A stretch of 64,000 nucleotides of DNA, from NCBI RefSeq assembly GCF_003073045.1, contig NC_037590.1, positions 34,604,327-34,668,326 of the forward strand, read 5' to 3'. This document shows, in pieces, positions 40,505 to 51,807 of this stretch. Below the pieces are notes generated by a model that saw only the letters and a program-made list of their open reading frames with translations, was not told the DNA's origin and did not search any database. Made by a program: the position numbers and the translations under genes. This DNA is from Pomacea canaliculata (Eukaryota > Mollusca > Gastropoda > Architaenioglossa > Ampullariidae). Position 1 is the stretch's first letter, and the number at the start of each line of letters is the position of its first letter.

Positions 40505-41235
40505 AAGGCTGTAGAAAATGTTTTCTACTTTTGTGGTATTTTGTGTATTTAATGGATTTAGTGTGTTATTCGGTTGGGGTAAGGGTGATTAGAATGGTTA
40601 AAGTAGTAAACTGGTCAAGCTGGCGGCACATCGGCCCGACTGGCGCGCCAAATGTCTGGCTCCCCTATTCATCACCGGTGGCCAGTCGGCACTAGCGACA
40701 ACACCTGACCAGAGGGGAGGGGCAGAGAACGTGAGGGGAGGGGCAGAGAACGTCACTTCTACGGGTAGCGACCTGGTGACCGGCCGCTTGAGAGTCCGTC
40801 TCATGGATTATAGAAGACGTAAAAGTGTCCAAGGGACTTGAAGAACTTACAGTGAATGTTTAGAGAACCGATAGTGAACTGGAAGTACCACAGCGTGGAT
40901 CGACGGGGTGTATTGATGAACATTGAAACAGCGATTTGTGAACTCTAACGTGTGAACAGTGAACTGTGAACCTTAACTAGTGAACTTTGACCAGTGAGGA
41001 GAGTACGAGCCGGAAGGCTGAGTTGTGAAGTGGATATACTGGTGACCATCCCCGTATGTAGATATATGTATGTGTGCGCCTTTTGTTTGATTATATTCTT
41101 TATTCATAATCATATTGAAGTTCTGTATTTTGAGGAGTGTTTTGGAGTTGAGCGTGTGGGCGCATGCTGGACGGGTGCATGCGAGTGGAATGACCCATTG
41201 CACGCAGGACCCACATTGCAGTCCATTACAAAGGT
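40505..41235. mobile_element. Solo LTR with 5-bp target duplication
   Basis: Insert 40510-41230 (721 bases) begins TGTAGAAAATG and ends CCATTACA. It is flanked by AAGGC and AAGGT. The uninterrupted site can be read at about 1767-1775 and 25966-25974 in the sister blocks. Size, TG...CA ends and 5-bp duplication fit a Ty3/Gypsy LTR left after LTR-LTR recombination. It contains a 24-base direct repeat (AGGGGAGGGGCAGAGAACGT units at about 40713-40755). It is younger than the block duplication. Confidence 0.75.
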
Positions 41236-41589
41236 GACTGGATCTTCAAATGATGTCTTGAAAAGAACATTATTAAGCGGAATCGTTGTATCTGATTGGT
41301 TTTAAATAAGCAAGTAACAATCCGATAAAACACAATCCAACTACCCAAACAAACAAACAAACACACTATTATGACTTCCCCAACCTGTCTGAATTTGTAG
41401 TACTTCAAGCACGCTTTGAAAAGAGTGAGCTTGTACACTACTCCGATAAAAGGAAGGAAGAAAGTGCAAAAAGACAGGGAATGGACAAACAATGCTACGA
41501 AGTCACGACAGTTTTGCAGAAAAAGGACTTGATGAAACAAAAAATGTAACAGATGTCTGCATGATGTCTACTCAAACTTGCACACACTA

Positions 41590-42380
41590 GCGCTAAAAAT
41601 CAGTAAACAAAACTCACAATGAGATTGAAGAATTGAAAGACACGATCTCCGTGGGAATACCCCGGCTTGGGTATGTCTATGCTAACTCGTGTGAAGCCCA
41701 ATTGCAGTTTAACAGTATATGTTGAAATAGAGATTGATCCCTTGCCTAAATTAAAAAAAAACAAAACACTTGCAGCTTGGCGTTCCCTTGGAAACAGATC
41801 ATTACTGGTCTTCGTAGGATGGGGGTTTGGGGGTGAATGAAACAGGGACTGTATCGTGCTGTAATATTCCTTTCCATACAAAAATTTTAAGAAACATTTC
41901 ATGTTTGCATGCATTCACGCACGCACGCTCGCATTCTGTATTCAACCAAAAATAACCTATGCACTATATTCTGTTCATGATGCAGTTCTCTCCAAACCCT
42001 ACTTTGTAAGGAAAGGATCAACAGCTCTGTACAACTTCAGAAAAGCACACTGGGGCTCCACATTTGTTCAGGTCGATTACTGAAAACTTCTGCCGTCTCA
42101 TTCAGATAAGCGTTTTACGTGGTTCATTTCTTAATGTGAAAAGTAATAAAAGAAATGTTTTGGATGTAGTTTACTCGTCATTTCCAAGAACCTGCTAACT
42201 AGTAACAGCTCACTCTCTCTGTGGTCATCCAACCCCTTTCTAATTTTAATGTAAATTTTTTTTTTCAGTGCCGTCAGGCTGCTACTGCAAAAAATATTGT
42301 GGGTTTGCTGAGAACCTTTAACCTACTTTTCTCAAAGTTATCTTTACACCACTAAAGCACCTCAACCCTGTATAACTCGC
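41590..42380. other. Unclassified insertion in the third gene-free block
   Basis: About 790 bases absent from 26325 and 2040. No terminal repeats or coding sequence recognised. Confidence 0.5.
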
Positions 42381-43494
42381 GTAATTTTATTTTAGAACTG
42401 TTACTCACACTGTCAATTTAAATATTTTCAGATCAAGCAAGCACTTTTGAAGTCACCTAAGGCATTATTATCAGGGGAGTTAAGTATGAGAGTCATGGGG
42501 ACCAGCTCTCTCTTGCTGCCTTCCCTTGCCATACCTTCTACGGCAGGTGGGAGACGCCGGCTTTACACGCCCCGCAAACTCCGTTTGATAGGGCCTGGCC
42601 AAGGCAACCGCTGGCGAGACTCGAAGTTCAGTAAATCTATGAACGTTTGCTCATAGTAACATAAATTTATACTATGTGAATCAAAGTAATAACTTAAATT
42701 TTGAGGGACAAACATGTCAAGTCCATTACAGGATAGAAAGGGTACACACAAATACATGACGGAGAGACACGCCTGCTTCTCGTCGGCAGCCCCCGGCTTA
42801 TACAGACGATTTTAGATAATTATACATGCAAGTGACCTTCACTTCAAGCAGGTGAGACGTAGCGTTTTCCAACCATACTGGTTTTCACAATGAACAAATA
42901 GTCGTCGACATTGCTGTGTATCTCAGTGTGCAGATAAAGCCTACAAATATCCAACATTTTTCTTTCATGGATTTTGAAAGAATTCGCAAATAAAAAAGTT
43001 TTGGCTGATAAAATTTGGTTTGGTTTTATCAGTTTATTTGTGCACTTTCAAGCATTCCTGTGTGTTGATATGTGTTTAGACACTTTGTAAATTTCATGAA
43101 CCTCTCGAATGTTGCCCATTACATAACAGTATGCCTGAACATGAGGACACCGTGACAGTGCAAATATAATCGCTCAGTATTGAATGTCATTATAATGTTT
43201 ACTCTTAAGTTGAAACCCCAAATATTACTGAAATGTTGTTCTTGTACAGCCACCCACTGTGGACACGCATGTAATCAGCAGTATGTGATGTTGATATGGG
43301 CCAGTTAGCCTCTCAAAATAAAATATTATTGTTATTATAATACCCAACATTTGTGTAGATACTATAAATACATTTCAATAACATGAGAATTTAGTGATAA
43401 AAATATTATTACTTAATTTTATATGACAGCCAGTCTCATCACACAATCAACATCCACTGGCTCAGTATTGTCAAACAAAAGAGATAGATGATTA

Positions 43495-43575
43495 CAGGTT
43501 AAAGGTTATGTAAGCAATAAACAGCAAGTTTATTAAGACGAAATAAAGCTGAACAGAATCCTTGATGTGGTTTTC
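43495..43575 (-). pseudogene. Relic last exon near G2
   Basis: It reads VLINLLFIAYITFNL-stop, the family's terminal pattern (LL-x-AY-x-x-F). It sits about 1 kb downstream of the functional last exon of G2, with a LINE fragment between them. It is shared with the G3 unit at 51310-51390. The upstream part is out of frame and the acceptor has decayed. Confidence 0.5.
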
Positions 43576-43868
43576 AAATTTGGAAGCACAGGGTGTATGT
43601 GTGTGTATTTGCCGAATCAGATGGAGCTACATTTCTTTTATACAGCCTTCAAAAACATGGAAAATAAACATGGTAACTCCATTGGTTTGAATTATTTTTT
43701 TACAGCAAATATACCTGAGTGTATAATTCAAGTAGTTTAAATCGCATTTAAATAAAATGTCAAACTTGTCGACTTAAAAAATATGTGGAGTCGTAAATTT
43801 TTCCGCCAGACATTCTTGTGTGACTGCGATGTAGTTAATAGGTGATTAGTTTAATATCGTCTGCAAAG

Positions 43869-44459
43869 TCAACAATAACAATAACAATAACAACCAACTT
43901 TATTAGTCCCAATGGGCAATTTAAATGTGAGGTATGCTCTGTTTCCAATATATATTTTAAAAAAATAATTCCCATGCACACCTACACATCAGACACAGAC
44001 ACACACACACACACCGCTGACAGTTCATCTGTGATTGAGCAGCTGGACTGCTGATGGCACAAAAGATTTCAGATGCCTATTGCTATTGCATACTGGCATG
44101 GCATAGCGTTTATCTGAACTTAATAAAACAAATTTTCCAGCTAGCACATGTTCAGGTATTGTCAGAATGAGGGAAGCTTTCCTAACTAGTTGGTGGAGAC
44201 AGAAGGAAGTCAAGTCCCTCTGATACCAATTATCTTTGAACAGATGTGAGCAATGCTATTCAAACTATTCCTATCATGGATAGAAAGATTACGAAACTAG
44301 CATACAAATGAAAAGGATAAAAGACTCGTAGAAACCGCCTAAAATCGCTTGGCTGACTGAAAAACTATTTAACTTCCGCAGAAGGTACATTCCTTGCTGG
44401 CCACGTTTGTCCATTTAAGCCGGCAATCAAAAACAGTTTCCAGGTAACGGTTTCAACAG
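43869..44459 (-). mobile_element. 5'-truncated LINE inserted between G2 and its exon relic
   Basis: Starts (in + orientation) with CAACAATAACAATAACAA, the simple-repeat end of a 3' tail. On the minus strand it encodes RHLKSFVPSAVQLLNHR, an ORF2 C-terminus. The G3 unit lacks it at about 51685. Confidence 0.7.
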
Positions 44460-44587
44460 GTTGTACATATACTGAGTGTCGATCATTGATTAACTAAGCT
44501 GAGTAATTAATGAACTTAAGTAATAAGAACAGGTGTAGATTATGTCTGTCTCTGGCTGCAGCCGTATGTTGATGACATCAGAGAGGG

Positions 44588-46824
44588 TTACAGTCCGAAG
44601 GCTCGATAAGCAGCGAACAGTGGAGCTACGAGGAAGGTAAGAAAACTGACGGACGGGGAGGTGGAACCAGAGTAGGCTGGCAGAACTGAAAGTTAATCAA
44701 ACAGCGATGAGTTACTGATTACAGCTGGTCAATGTCTACTACCTGTTGACGTTTACCCAACAAATGACAAAATTTAGGTAGACTGTTCATTGAATTTAGG
44801 CATTGTGAACACAATTTCCATTGTCACACGCCTGAAGATCCTTTATGGAGTATTTATTTACAGTCGCTTTATTTACACATACTTTGAAATTTCCCTTTTA
44901 GTTACAAAACATCACATCTAAACTAATGAGTCAACAAAAACAAAGTACAAGTACAAAGACGTGTAAACAACTTGAAAAATCTTTCAACAGGATTTCATGT
45001 TTCTAGTCGATGCGTTTGTTAAAATTAAAACAAACGTTCCTATTGCTACATAATACCACTCAGGTGTAAACACACCTTAAACTAAGACAAGACAGCATCG
45101 ATGACTTACCACACATATCGCGATAGCGTCCATCGCATGCTGGACGTAAGTAACATTGCTGGCTGACAGTTCGCCAGACAGTCGATGTAGCTCTGCTCGA
45201 CACTGAAACATCATATGTTCGTCGACATGAGATATTGAGGTTTAAGAAAGAAAGGATTTCAGACACTGATGAGAAAACTTGTGATATTATTATTTTGAAA
45301 AGGTGGGTTTGTGTGCGTTCGTGCGTGTGTGGAGGGGATGGAGCATAGGCTTGCATGCACATGAACATACATATCTTGACTTAGGTCACTGAACGTTGAC
45401 TTAGGTCACTGAACGTGCAATATTCAGCTGAATATCTCTGTACATTTACTACTATTAGATGCAGACACTAGAGCCAAGGAAAAGTTCAACTGTGCCCACC
45501 GATCAACAAGGAATACCATAGAGTGAATCAATTTATTTTGATTTCCATCAATTGCTATTATTTTCATTGGGCCTGGGGGAATATACGTTTGGCAAGGGAA
45601 GCCTCGGAGGCTCCCCGGAGGAATTTATTTATATCGATGACCTGGACCGTAGCGCTGACCTAACCCGTTTCTCAGCTAAGCCAGGAGACCGCGAGAATAG
45701 TAACCTGTAACCTCGTCTGGGTTGCATTGTTGCTCGGAACAAGAGGCGGACAAAAGAATTAGTCATGGAGAAGACCGGTTTGAGAGCAGTTGATGACGAG
45801 AGCGTGTAAATAAAACATACAAATACCACAGCTGAGTTGTGTGTAAAGACGATATTGCAGGTACCTGACTCCATAGAGGGTTGTGAAATGTAAGGAAGTG
45901 AGGGAGAGGAGATGGGCACCACCCTCATGTAAAGCTAGCTCCGAGAAATGTGAGATCTCTAACACCCCCACTCCCGACCTTCCTCCAACGACCTTAAAAG
46001 GCGAACGACCTTTATTATTATTTTTTTTTAATCAACCGTTGGTATTTGCCTTTTGCTGTTACCCAAAACTTTCATTAAGACGATTACAGTTTCTTAAAAA
46101 TATTAGCTCTCTTGTGCACATTCTTCATAACTATAAAATAAACATACAATGGAACCGTATTAAAAAGACAAAACATACAGTGAATTATTTTGTTTTATCT
46201 AGTTGGTCTCAGCTGAGACATTTTTAACATACGTGCATGGGTCGTCGACGCTTGCATCTAATTTGTCCAAGTTGTATTGTGCTGTGCACTCCGCTAGGCA
46301 CTCGCAGTTCGCCAAACCTATGATAAAGACTGAAAATAAAAGCAATAAACAGCTTACAAGAATTGATTCCAACAGCAATGAAACTGGTTTACGATAGTAA
46401 CTTTGTGTGTGTGCCTTAATGTGAGCTTTTTAATAAGGAACAGGTTGAAGATTTGTGTAGAACAGTTTGTTAATAATATAATTACACTTTTTGTGCTTTT
46501 TTCTTTATGAAAATAACCTTTAAGTTTTCGAAGCCTCAACACAAATGTCTTTCAAGTCTTAATCACCTTCGTTTAAAATTAACTTTTCATGAAAACAGAC
46601 AACATAAAATCAACGTACTCAAATAAATAAATAGGTATCTCCTGATAGTAAGATTCAGTTTGAAACGAAATTTATTTTAACTCATTGTTCCTTACGAGCA
46701 AAAAACCAGTCAATGACGACAAGAAATGCTAACAATCTTTTTTAAACATAATGACATCCTAATGACAAAACAGAACCGTAAGACACTTACCAGAAAAGAA
46801 GCAGACAAGCAATGCGTGCTTCAT
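44588..46824 (-). pseudogene. Copy G2: seven-cysteine protein gene with frameshift in exon 3
   Basis: Four exon positions are recognisable: 46791-46824, 46233-46317, 45110-45202 and 44588-44685. Exon 1 (MKHALLVCFFSG), exon 2 (GLANCECLAECTAQY and on) and exon 4 (ending LFAAYRAFGL-stop) are open and phase-compatible. Exon 3 is 93 bases instead of 95. Its first part reads YIDCLANC in the expected frame, but its last part reads YRDMCG in another frame, so it contains a net loss of two bases. Spliced as in the paralogs, the frame of exon 4 would be lost. It is either a young pseudogene or an allele with an altered C-terminus and no hydrophobic tail. It lies in the same relative place as G1 in the second arm of the large duplication. 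Confidence 0.75.
45655..46020 (+). repeat. SINE body and flank in intron 2 of G2
   Basis: Same body as 27925-28145. The flank GAATAGTAACCTGTAA to GAGCGTGTAAATAAAA is shared with 52890-53010. Confidence 0.55.
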
Positions 46825-47211
46825 GTTTTACAATCAACAAGTATAGGAGAGGTGATTGATACTTTTGAACGGATGCACACACTCCTGATCTATGTTGAAG
46901 TTTATGTTTACCAAGATAGTTCTTGCCCTTGCATGAACCCTGGTTACATGTCAAGTCATGTACGGCGTGAGTTTCAGCCATTGGTTAAATTCTGTCACGT
47001 GAGATTAAGGTGTCAGGAATATGTTTCAGAAGTCAGTCAGGCGTGCAAGACGTGTATTAATGTGAAGGAGAAAACGACCACGTTTCGCTGTTTCGGTCAC
47101 GTGAGTTGAAGAAGGCAATGTCCTCACTTGTTTTGTTGCACATTTGTTCGTGCCCCGCGTCTCTCAGTGATTAATGAGTGTGTATGAGAGTGTGTGAAAC
47201 TCTGCATCAAT

Positions 47212-47700
47212 ACAATACATCTTTATTGTCTATGTCTGGCTAAAACAGAGATAGAAATGTTTCTTTGTTGCTGGGAGCTCCCACAGCCAACTGCTAAAAT
47301 ATACATAATAATAAATTTTACATGACACAATTGTCAGATGCACTTCCTCTTACTCTCTGACATTCAGAGACATTCATACATTCAGACATTCAGACTAGGT
47401 ACGTTTGGGAGATCTGTTTAAGAGTGCTATTGCGGTCGGTAAAAATGACTTGGCAAAGGCATTCTTCTTGGCGACCACTTGCTTCCATCTACGGCTGGAG
47501 GGTAGCAGTTGAAAATGGCGATGTGGTGGGTGAGAAGGGTCTGTAATGAGACGTATAGGGTTACAGAGGGGCGAACTGTTCCTTGATCCCCCTCCCCATC
47601 CGCGAGCACACACCCACCGACAGGCCAGCACAGTATGGGAAGCACAACATGGACAAGAGCACAGTCGCCGACACGCGACACTAGGCACTAACAAAGGGTG
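47212..47700 (-). mobile_element. 5'-truncated LINE, end of ORF2 plus 3' UTR
   Basis: The minus strand encodes RRWKQVVAKKNAF and SFLPTAIALLNRS, a typical C-terminus of CR1-like ORF2 proteins, then a 3' UTR ending AATAAAGATGTATTG. It is duplicated at 57076-57545. Confidence 0.7.
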
Positions 47701-48039
47701 TCAGATGACAAGTTGAGAAATCGTCTTCCCCAGCTCGTCTGACAAAATAGCGTGCGAAAACCTATGCAGCAAAACAGTGGAAATCTTCACCCTTCAATAC
47801 CCGCCTCCTATACCTACCACCCAATCCTTTACACACGCACTAAAATCAAACATCTATCACGAGCATCACTTGTAGCCTTAGGTAACTTAATTAACGCTAG
47901 TCCATCTTCTAAACCTATCCCTCGCTTTTGCTTCATTTGTTGACTATAGTCTCCCTCTGCAGATTTCTGTAATTCAATCTTACTCCTTACTGTTTGTCAG
48001 CCGATTGCTTCCTGCGTATTCTATGTATGTTTGTATTAC

Positions 48040-48150
48040 TTCTCAACGCTGTTGTTCATCCGTCCTTGCTGCTCATCTTTCGTATGCTCCTTCATGGGCG
48101 TTATCGTGCGCTATATAAATCGCGCGTTTATTAATTGTTAATATTATTAT
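48040..48150 (+). repeat. Related 3' tail ending in TA-rich repeat
   Basis: ATGCTCCTTCATGGGCG and CGTGCGCTATATAAATCG, then TTAATATTATTATA. It is duplicated at 57830-57955. Confidence 0.55.
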
Positions 48151-48194
48151 AGGTGTACTCGATGCAATTTTTTTCTAATGAATTGATAAGTATG

Positions 48195-48360
48195 CGTGGC
48201 TACCTGAACGCAAAGAGTATACTGACTTCTGAACCGAGGAGCGTGATAATTCGATACCCGTGTGGCGCAGTCAACCAGCGGGTTGGGAAAGGTATAATTA
48301 AGGCAGCGAGAGAGAAGATATGAGCACCACCCTAAAATAAATATACCCTCATTCCGTTTT
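48195..48360 (+). repeat. SINE with tRNA-like head (duplicated at 58005-58150)
   Basis: ACTTCTGAACCGAGGAGCG and a B-box-like AATTCGATACCC, then AAGGCAGCGAGAGAGAAG and GAGCACCACCCT, related to the body of the intron SINEs. Confidence 0.5.
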
Positions 48361-49156
48361 CAAGTTGCACACCTAAAAAAAAAAAAAAAAATCACCATGC
48401 ACAAAAAAGAGACATGTCGAGATTGTGCAATAATAGATTGAGGTGGTGAAGGTATCAGATATCGGGAGACCTGCGGTTGTATTACTTGTATTATGTATGT
48501 GTCAGTGGGACCTCAGCTTTTGACTTATTTCTGTACATGGTGAAGGAGGGAGGGAGACGAAACATTTTACATGTCAGGAATGTTCTTTGTCTCCTGTTGG
48601 AAAGGTTTTACATGAATTGTATTACGCGAGTTGTATTATACTTTTGATAGCTTTGTACATTTGCTTCATAATATTTTGTGAAAGTTGATCGATTCCGACT
48701 TTTAACGAACTGCTAAATTTAAAATGTCTGTAAGCAACTCCTACTGGCACAGCATGAAAGGAAAGACATTTAATTTTTGAGCTCTTGTACTTGACACTGC
48801 GCTTCAGGTAAATGCACACACTAAACACTAATAAGAAGTTTGCATTCACCTGCAACATACACTCGCGTCAACCTTTCTTTCCCACCTACACACAAATATA
48901 CTTGTACAAATCATTGGATATTATATCAGCCGAAGCATGACACTATGTCACGAGACTTAGAGCGTTTGTGTCGTACTTCTGACTCATACACGTTATTTTA
49001 GAACGTTAGGTCAGTGCGACACAAGTCCCAACGGATATATTTTATACTTTCACTTTAAATATAACGATATTAGGCTGGAAGTTGTAGAAAATTTGAAAGT
49101 TTTATTTGATATATGCGACGGGATGAATTGTTATTAGACAAGTGTTCAGTATAAAG

Positions 49157-50465
49157 CAGCGGTTCTCAACCTGTGGGGCGCGACCCCCTGGGGGGTCGTG
49201 ACGTGCCTACAAGGGGGTCGCGAAGGTGGTCATTTTTTAAAAAAGTTTCTTATACTGGTATTAGTGAAATTAGTTTACATTGTGTAACCGAGTGGTGCGG
49301 GGGCTCAAACTCCAAATCTCTTCTCCCTATTCAAGTACACTGTCTCGGCAATGCAGTGATTTCTCACTTCCAAAACTCAAAACACAATCACCCTCTCAAC
49401 AATTAAGCCTCCAATCTCCCTCCTCTCACCTTTTGCCCTCTCTCTTCCCCAATCTCTCATCGCTGACTCCCCTCTCCCTCTCCAGTCACACCTCTCTTTT
49501 TTTTTTAAACATCTAAAAGGCACGCATTCAGGAAACGTCCATCATTCACACCCTTTCATTCGCACGTGCTCAGTCCTAGTACTCTAGGTCCCTGACAGAA
49601 GGCCATGACCAGACAAGGGAAGGACACCACCATATTACAAACAACTGACAAGATGAATGCTTTCGTCCGAAAAATTTCGTTGTGGACGAAAAGATACGCC
49701 AAGAAAATATTTTTGATATGTTTCCGTGCTTGTGTAAGTGCAAGGCTGACAACTTGAATCTTGATCAGGTGAAGAATGTAATTATTGCCCATCTAAACGG
49801 ACTGCAAGAAAGGTTTCAGCATTACTTCGCTGAAATTGATGTGACTAAATACGATTGGATTCGTAATCCATTTCTGGCTGATCCTAGCACAAGCGGGTTG
49901 TCCACGCAAGAAGAAGAGCAGCTCATCGACCTTTCGAGTGACCAATCCCTGAAAATGGTCTTCCAAACAACACCAGTGCCAACATTCTGGATTAGCATCA
50001 ACGGTGAATATCCTCTCCTTTCTGAGAAAGCAATGAAAGTTCTGCTGGCATTTTCAACTTCGTATATGTGTGAGCAAGGATTTTCAGCATTGGCAGCACT
50101 GAAGTCGAAATACAGAAATCGTGTGGACGCAGAGGCAAATAGCAGTGGGTACGAACATCGCGCACAGGTTCGCTTCTCTATGCAACAGCAAGCAGGCTCA
50201 ACCTTCTCATTAATCAAAGTGAGTGTCCAATAAAATAATATTTATTAGCAGAATTTGAATTAGAATTTGCTTTAGTAAAATTTCATTAACAGTTATACTT
50301 CTTGCAGATACGAACTTTGTTCTTCCGTTGTTGATTTCCTCGACGCGGCGTTCGAGGTTAGCTAAGGCTCCCCCGCTCTTCCACCGACCTAGCTGGCTAA
50401 GGGGGTCGCGGACGTACCGGTGTTCGTCAGGGGGGTCGTCACATGTAAAAGGTTGAGAACCGCTG
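49157..50465 (+). mobile_element. hAT transposon, ZBED5-like, internally deleted
   Basis: Terminal inverted repeats CAGCGGTTCTCAACCTGTGG and (right end, inverted) CAGCGGTTCTCAACCTTTTA. A 183-residue frame (49682-50233) encodes the transposase C-terminus: DVTKYDWIRNPF, then PTFWISINGEYPLLSEKAMK and the dimerisation segment LLAFSTSYMCEQGFSAL with LKSKYRNR. A short upstream segment (MNAFVRKISLWTKR) is one base out of frame. BED finger and catalytic core are missing. The flanking 8 bases do not match, and comparison with 58970-59449 shows about 480 bases absent beside the element. Confidence 0.85.
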
Positions 50466-51309
50466 CCTTAGATGATATGATATATGAATTTTTTATTTTA
50501 TCTATTGCTTTTTTTCATGTACAATACATGATGACATACTTAAGTTACTTTACAAGAATTTCATTTAAGATGTGTACTAATACAAAAATTTCAAGATTGA
50601 AGCAAGCATGAAAATGTAAACATATGAATGTCTGAGGGAGCATAGTCCTTGGATATACTTATATACACAAAATGCCTTTGGACAAGATATTGCTCTACCT
50701 AAAGGGAGGCTAGTCAACTAACTATAAATACTGCAGCAGTTGTCTCCCTTTGATATAAAATATTTTGAAGTTACATGTATGCTGTGGTCAGCTGCCTGAG
50801 AGAAGAACTAAAAGTCCTCAGAAGTACCCACCTTACGTATTCTGGTTGTATTTTCTCCATTCTTCTTCTCCTTCTTAGTTGCATTTATTTGATAAAAGTT
50901 TCAAATATACTTTAATAATTGTCGTTTCTGTGTTAATTAGCTTATACAAAATCTTTAAAGATAAGAACATATAATCACAGTAATCGCTCAGTATTGAATG
51001 TCATTATATTGTTTACTTAATAGTTGAAACCCTAAATATTACTGAAATGTTCACCTTGTACAGCCACCCACTGTTGACATGCATGTAACCAGCAGTGTAT
51101 GATGTTGATATAGGCCAGTTAGCCTCTCAAAATAGAATAAATATTATTGTTATTATAATACCATACATTTGTGTGGTTACTATAAATACATATCAATAAC
51201 AGGAACATTTAGTGATAAAAATATTATTACTTAATTCGATATGACAGCCAGTCTCATCACAGAATCATCACACACTGGCTCAGTGTTGTCAAACAAAAGA
51301 GATCGATGA

Positions 51310-51390
51310 TTACAGGTTAAAGGTTATGTAAGCAATAAACAGCAAGTTTATTAAGACAAAATAAAGCTGAACAGAATCCTTGATGTTGTT
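51310..51390 (-). pseudogene. Relic last exon near G3
   Basis: Near-copy of the relic at 43495. It reads VLINLLFIAYITFNL-stop. The acceptor position reads AA where functional copies have AG (CCAAATCTG against CCAGATCTG). Confidence 0.5.
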
Positions 51391-51807
51391 TTCAGATTTG
51401 GAAGCACAGGGTGTGTGTGTGTATGCCGAATCAGGTGGAGCTACATTTTTTATACAGTCTTCAGAAACATTGAAAACAAACATGGTAACTCCATTGGTTT
51501 GAATTATCTTTTTGTTACAGCAATTATACTTGATGGTTTTATTGATGTAGTTTAAATGGCATTTCCATAAAATGTCAAAACTTGCCGACTTTAAAAATAT
51601 GTTCAGCCGTAAATTTGTCCGCAAGACATTTTTGTGTGACAGAGATGTAATTAATAGCCGATCAGTTTAATGTCGTCTGCAAAGTTGTACATATACAGAG
51701 TGTCGATCATTGATTAACTAAGCTGAGTAATTAATGAACTTAAGTAATAAGTACAGGTATAGATTATGTCTCTGGCTGCAGACGTATGTTGATGACATCA
51801 GAGAGGG

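Larger units (their letters stand above)
31656..47130. repeat. Second arm of the large segmental duplication (gene B - gene-free block - gene G2)
   Basis: Counterpart of 17018-29880. This arm is longer because it gained a solo LTR (40510-41230), a SINE near 38720-38886, an unexplained insert at about 41590-42380, a segment with an exon relic at about 43000-43830 and a LINE fragment at 43869-44459. Confidence 0.85.
46900..49156. repeat. Segmental duplication, copy 1 of 2
   Basis: Matches 56900-58975 in the same orientation over about 2 kb, including a LINE 3' end, a SINE-like segment and single-copy DNA. The match stops exactly where an hAT element begins at 49157. Confidence 0.85.

Noticed and set aside
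47395-47700. Cys- and Trp-rich minus-strand frames
   Set aside because: They are alternative frames and the ORF2 tail of a truncated LINE, duplicated at 57189-57536.
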